DNA of 8,689 nucleotides, taken from the NCBI GenBank assembly GCA_002315535.1, contig DCHA01000072.1, positions 44,067 through 52,755 on the forward strand, written 5' to 3'. The notes under the pieces were generated by a model. It made no database searches and was not told the origin of the DNA. It worked only from the letters and a program-made list of their open reading frames with translations. Source of the stretch: Firmicutes bacterium UBA1764. Lineage in GTDB: Bacteria > Bacillota > Clostridia > Peptostreptococcales > Anaerovoracaceae. Shown here piece by piece: positions 5,861-8,689 of the stretch; within the stretch, counting starts at the first letter, position 1; the number at the start of each line of letters is the position of its first letter. The translations under genes and the position numbers were made by a program.

Positions 5861-6451
5861 ATGCAAATTGTAATGGCTACCCAAAACAAGGGTAAGCTTG
5901 CAGAACTGAATAAATTGGTAAGTGAGTTTGGAATAGATATTCTGTCAATGGCAGACGTTAATCTCGCAGACCTTGAGATAGAAGAGAACGGCTCGAGCTG
6001 CCAGGAGAATTCCTTTATCAAGGCAGAAACCGTCATGAAGCTTACAGGGCTTCCTGTAGTCGCAGATGACGCGGGGCTCTTTGTTGAGGCTTTAGGCGGG
6101 GCTCCGGGAATATATTCGGCGCGCTACGCCGGAGAGCACGGAGATGACGCCGCAAACAGAGCAAAGCTGTTGGCAGAGCTTGCAAGAGTCGGCGCAGATA
6201 CCAAGGAAAAGAGAAAGGCATACTTCCTGTGCGTAATAACTCTGGTTTATCCTGATGGAAGAAAGCAGGTCTGCGAGGGCTATTGCCACGGCAGCATAGG
6301 CTTTAGTGAAGTCGGAACACAGGGCTTTGGGTACGATTCTGTCTTTATCCCTGATGGCTACGAGGAAAGCTTCGCACAGCTTGGGGTCGATGTAAAAAAT
6401 AAATTCAGCCACAGAGCTAAGGCTCTGCAAGAGCTTAGGAGTAGATTATGA
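5861..6451 (+). CDS. rdgB: XTP/dITP diphosphatase (RdgB/HAM1 family)
   Basis: This enzyme hydrolyses the non-canonical nucleotides dITP, ITP and XTP to the monophosphate and pyrophosphate, keeping deaminated purines out of DNA and RNA. At 196 residues it has the normal family length. Visible motifs are the substrate-binding MATQNKGKLAEL (5-16), ENGSSCQENSFIKAE (42-56), the catalytic-metal region VVADDAGLFVEAL (66-78, usual form ADDSGL, with Asp70 the expected catalytic Asp), GGAPGIYSARYAG (79-91) and the C-terminal GFGYDSVF (155-162) with KNKFSHRAKAL (179-189). The only notable change is Ala for the usual Ser in ADDSGL. AGGAG at 5851-5855 lies five bases before ATG 5861. The stop overlaps the start of the next gene (ATGA at 6448-6451), indicating translational coupling. 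Confidence 0.96.
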   Translation: MQIVMATQNKGKLAELNKLVSEFGIDILSMADVNLADLEIEENGSSCQENSFIKAETVMKLTGLPVVADDAGLFVEALGGAPGIYSARYAGEHGDDAANRAKLLAELARVGADTKEKRKAYFLCVITLVYPDGRKQVCEGYCHGSIGFSEVGTQGFGYDSVFIPDGYEESFAQLGVDVKNKFSHRAKALQELRSRL

Positions 6452-7875
6452 AGAAACTTATCAGCATTATATTAATACTGGGCATGCTTTTATGCGCGGC
6501 ACCTGTCTACGCAGACGATGCACTAAACCTAAAAGCAGAGTCGGCTATTCTTATTGATATGACAACAGGGAAAGTATTATATGAGAAGAACGCTGATACA
6601 AGGCTTATGCCGACAAGTACTGCAAAGATGCTAACTGCATACCTGGGCATTACCAATCTTGACATGAATGAGTATGTAACGGTAAAGGCTGAGGAAATTG
6701 AAGGAATCACGGGCGGCGGTCTCGATTTGTATGCAAACGAAACTCTTGGCATGGGCACCATGATTTCTGCAATGGTTTTGACCAATGCAAATGATGCGGC
6801 CTATGTTGTTGCAAACAGAGTAAGCGGAAGCGTTGAGGCCTTTGTCGAGCTCATGAACGAAACCGCAAAGGAGATAGGCTGTGAGAATACCAATTTCACA
6901 AACCCTGCGGGAACCGATGATGAGAACCAGTATTCAACAGCAGAGGATCTCGCAAAGATTGCAAGCTACTGCATGCAGAACGAGGTTTTCCGCAGAGTAG
7001 TATCAAAGGAAACTCTGGTTATCGAGCCGACAAATGTTTCGCAGTACAGATATCTTTCAAACAACAATCTGCTTTTATACGATGAAACACCATCAAGCAG
7101 AGTTTATGTAAATAACGTTCTTCGTTTCTGCAAGTACGAGGGCTGCATCGGTATTCAGTCCGGCTATTCTTCAGGTGCCGGAGCATGCCTTGTCAGCGCT
7201 GTAACCAAGCAGGATACTACGCTTCTTGCAGTTGTTCTGCGTGACGGCGCAACAGAAAGATACGCTGATTCAATCAAGCTTTATGACTATGGCTTTGAAA
7301 ATTTCAAGACCGTAAAGGTTCTTGACGACGGCTATAATGCAGGAACAATTGCCGTTAAAAAGGGAACGGTTTTAAGTGTTCCTTTGGCAGTTGAGGATAT
7401 TTCATACGTTACTATTCCCGCAAATGCGAAGGTAGAATCCCTTGCGACTTATGTAACGCTTGATGAGTTTGTTGTGGCTCCGGCCCCGGCAGGGACTAAG
7501 GTCGGAACACTTAAGGTGATGAGCGATATTGAGCTCGTTGCTGAATATGACGTCGTTACCGCAGAGGATGTCGAGCTCGGAGGCTTCTTCGCAAGAATGG
7601 GCTTTAACGAGATGAGCGTTAAGAAGATTGTCGCCATTATCGTTTTGTGCGCTCTTGTGCTCGCCGGACTCATTGTTCTGCTTATTCTTGTCGACAGAAA
7701 GCGCACTATTCAGCGCAAGGCTGCCAGAGCAATCAAGCGCCAGGAGATGGAGGCAAGAGACAGAGAGCTTCGCCTCGCCTGGGAAAAGAATCATCCGGGC
7801 GAAGAATATGGTGCGGAGATTTCAGATGAGAAGGCTGATGACAACGACGAAGAACAGGATGATATAACAGAATAA
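6448..7875 (+). CDS. DacF/PBP5-type D-alanyl-D-alanine carboxypeptidase-like protein with altered active-site motifs
   Basis: The protein has 475 residues. A signal peptide (MKKLISIILILGMLLCAAPVYA, cleavage near 22) exports it. The peptidase S11 fold follows, with the nucleophile motif STAK (Ser57, Lys60). In this family the second motif is normally S-x-N and the third K-T-G. Here they read NAN (113-115, in LTNANDAAYV) and QSG (237-239, in GIQSGYSSGAGACLV). The surrounding residues (NDAA and GY..GAG.CLVSA) are well conserved, so the alignment is secure. Residues about 285-375 form the beta-rich C-terminal domain. A single membrane helix (393-415, VKKIVAIIVLCALVLAGLIV) then anchors the protein, followed by a 60-residue cytosolic tail that is first basic and then very acidic (DEKADDNDEEQDD). 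Family members trim the terminal D-Ala from peptidoglycan side chains. Loss of the KTG lysine suggests weak or absent activity, or a changed role; this is inference. AGGAG at 6437-6441 precedes the start by six bases. The gene overlaps uvrC by one base. Confidence 0.9.
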   Translation: MKKLISIILILGMLLCAAPVYADDALNLKAESAILIDMTTGKVLYEKNADTRLMPTSTAKMLTAYLGITNLDMNEYVTVKAEEIEGITGGGLDLYANETLGMGTMISAMVLTNANDAAYVVANRVSGSVEAFVELMNETAKEIGCENTNFTNPAGTDDENQYSTAEDLAKIASYCMQNEVFRRVVSKETLVIEPTNVSQYRYLSNNNLLLYDETPSSRVYVNNVLRFCKYEGCIGIQSGYSSGAGACLVSAVTKQDTTLLAVVLRDGATERYADSIKLYDYGFENFKTVKVLDDGYNAGTIAVKKGTVLSVPLAVEDISYVTIPANAKVESLATYVTLDEFVVAPAPAGTKVGTLKVMSDIELVAEYDVVTAEDVELGGFFARMGFNEMSVKKIVAIIVLCALVLAGLIVLLILVDRKRTIQRKAARAIKRQEMEARDRELRLAWEKNHPGEEYGAEISDEKADDNDEEQDDITE

Positions 7876-8689
7876 TGAACTTTGACATTCACGAAGAATT
7901 GAAAAAGTTACCTGACTGCCCCGGAGTCTACATTCACAAAGACAAGACGGGGCAGATTATTTATGTGGGAAAAGCGATTTCGCTCAGGAAGAGAGTTCGC
8001 CAGTATTTCCAGTCGCCGAAGAATCAACCTGAAAAGGTTCGCAAGATGGTGTCTCATATTGAGAAGTTCGAATATGTCACCTGCGCCAGCGAGGTTGATG
8101 CGCTTATCTTAGAGTGCAGGCTTATTAAGCAGTACAGGCCGAAATACAATATCCTTCTTCGTGACGACAAATCCTATCCGTATATTAGAGTCGGTATTAA
8201 TGAAAAATATCCGACCATCATAAAAACAAGAAGGCTGCAAAACGACGGAGCAAGATATTTCGGGCCGTATCCGTTTGTAAGCATACTTGACATGGTCATT
8301 GATCTGCTCAATTCAACATATAATCTGAAGCGCTGCAGACAGACCGAATTTTCGGAGGGCTCAAAGCCCTGTCTTAATTATCATATAGGGCGCTGCACGG
8401 GCTGCTGCACAGGTGAGACTGATGCATCAGAGTACAGACAAAGGATTGAGAAGGCTCTGGCATTTCTTGACGGAGATGACGCAGAAATCCTGGACATGCT
8501 AAACGCAAAGATGCAGGACGCATCAGATAAAATGAAGTACGAGCAGGCGGCGGGATACAGAGACTATATCGAGGCAGTCCACGAGATGCAGGGAATGCTG
8601 AGGGATCCGAAAAAATACAGAGACCCGCATCTTGTTGCACTCAATCAAAAGCAAAAACAGGTCGGCATTAAAAACGGCCTTGTCCATAT
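7875..8689 (+). CDS. uvrC: UvrABC excinuclease subunit C, N-terminal 271 residues (cut by window edge)
   Basis: UvrC cuts the damaged DNA strand on both sides of a lesion in nucleotide excision repair, after UvrA and UvrB have located it. The GIY-YIG nuclease domain (3' incision) is complete: PGVYIHKDKTGQIIYVGKA (16-34), RKRVRQYF (38-45) and the catalytic-region EVDALILECRLIKQYRPKYN (73-92, with Glu80 as the probable metal ligand). The middle part keeps YFGPYP (128-133) and five cysteines (154, 166, 174, 177, 178) in the stretch where UvrC proteins bind an iron-sulfur cluster. The UVR motif that contacts UvrB lies at about 209-240 (MLNAKMQDASDKMKYEQAAGYRDY). The second (5') nuclease domain and the helix-hairpin-helix part lie beyond the edge. 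ATG 7875 overlaps the preceding stop (TAATG) and has no good ribosome site of its own, so translation is probably coupled to the PBP gene. Confidence 0.97.
   Translation, partial: MNFDIHEELKKLPDCPGVYIHKDKTGQIIYVGKAISLRKRVRQYFQSPKNQPEKVRKMVSHIEKFEYVTCASEVDALILECRLIKQYRPKYNILLRDDKSYPYIRVGINEKYPTIIKTRRLQNDGARYFGPYPFVSILDMVIDLLNSTYNLKRCRQTEFSEGSKPCLNYHIGRCTGCCTGETDASEYRQRIEKALAFLDGDDAEILDMLNAKMQDASDKMKYEQAAGYRDYIEAVHEMQGMLRDPKKYRDPHLVALNQKQKQVGIKNGLVH

Overview
The window looks like chromosomal DNA of a low-to-mid GC Bacillota (Clostridia-type) bacterium. The signs are strong AGGAG-type ribosome sites, consensus sigma-A promoters, tRNA genes with encoded CCA, and a tightly packed RdgB / D,D-carboxypeptidase / UvrC gene set. 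I cannot place it to genus. No mobile element, CRISPR array or phage gene is visible.

Left part (1-2636, minus strand): one very large open frame, 878 codons in the window and still open at the left edge. It encodes a soluble, highly charged protein that I do not recognise, with a repeated acidic/proline linker in the middle. It diverges from the next block across a 173-base intergenic region (2637-2809) that carries promoters in both directions.

Middle part (2739-4014, plus strand): a consensus promoter drives tRNA-Arg(CCG). Only 9 bases after the tRNA begins a 308-residue gene that joins a reduced phosphotransferase-like kinase region to what looks like the second half of a MobA-type nucleotidyltransferase. 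A separate weak promoter and a leader hairpin precede tRNA-Gly(CCC). That tRNA ends directly in a perfect 22-bp inverted-repeat terminator, behind which lies an inverted copy of the tRNA T-arm.

Right part (4031-8689, plus strand): a strong promoter, overlapped by a 9-bp dyad, opens a probable operon. In order it holds an MBL/beta-CASP RNA-processing-type hydrolase, a possible 13-residue ORF, RdgB (XTP/dITP diphosphatase), a membrane-anchored DacF-like penicillin-binding protein with altered active-site motifs, and the first 271 codons of UvrC. The last three are joined by 1-4 base overlaps. RdgB and UvrC are nucleotide-pool and DNA-repair functions, the MBL protein is probably RNA processing, and the PBP belongs to cell-wall maintenance. 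This is a housekeeping operon, not a specialised system. The least explained items are the giant minus-strand protein, the kinase/MobA hybrid and the altered PBP.
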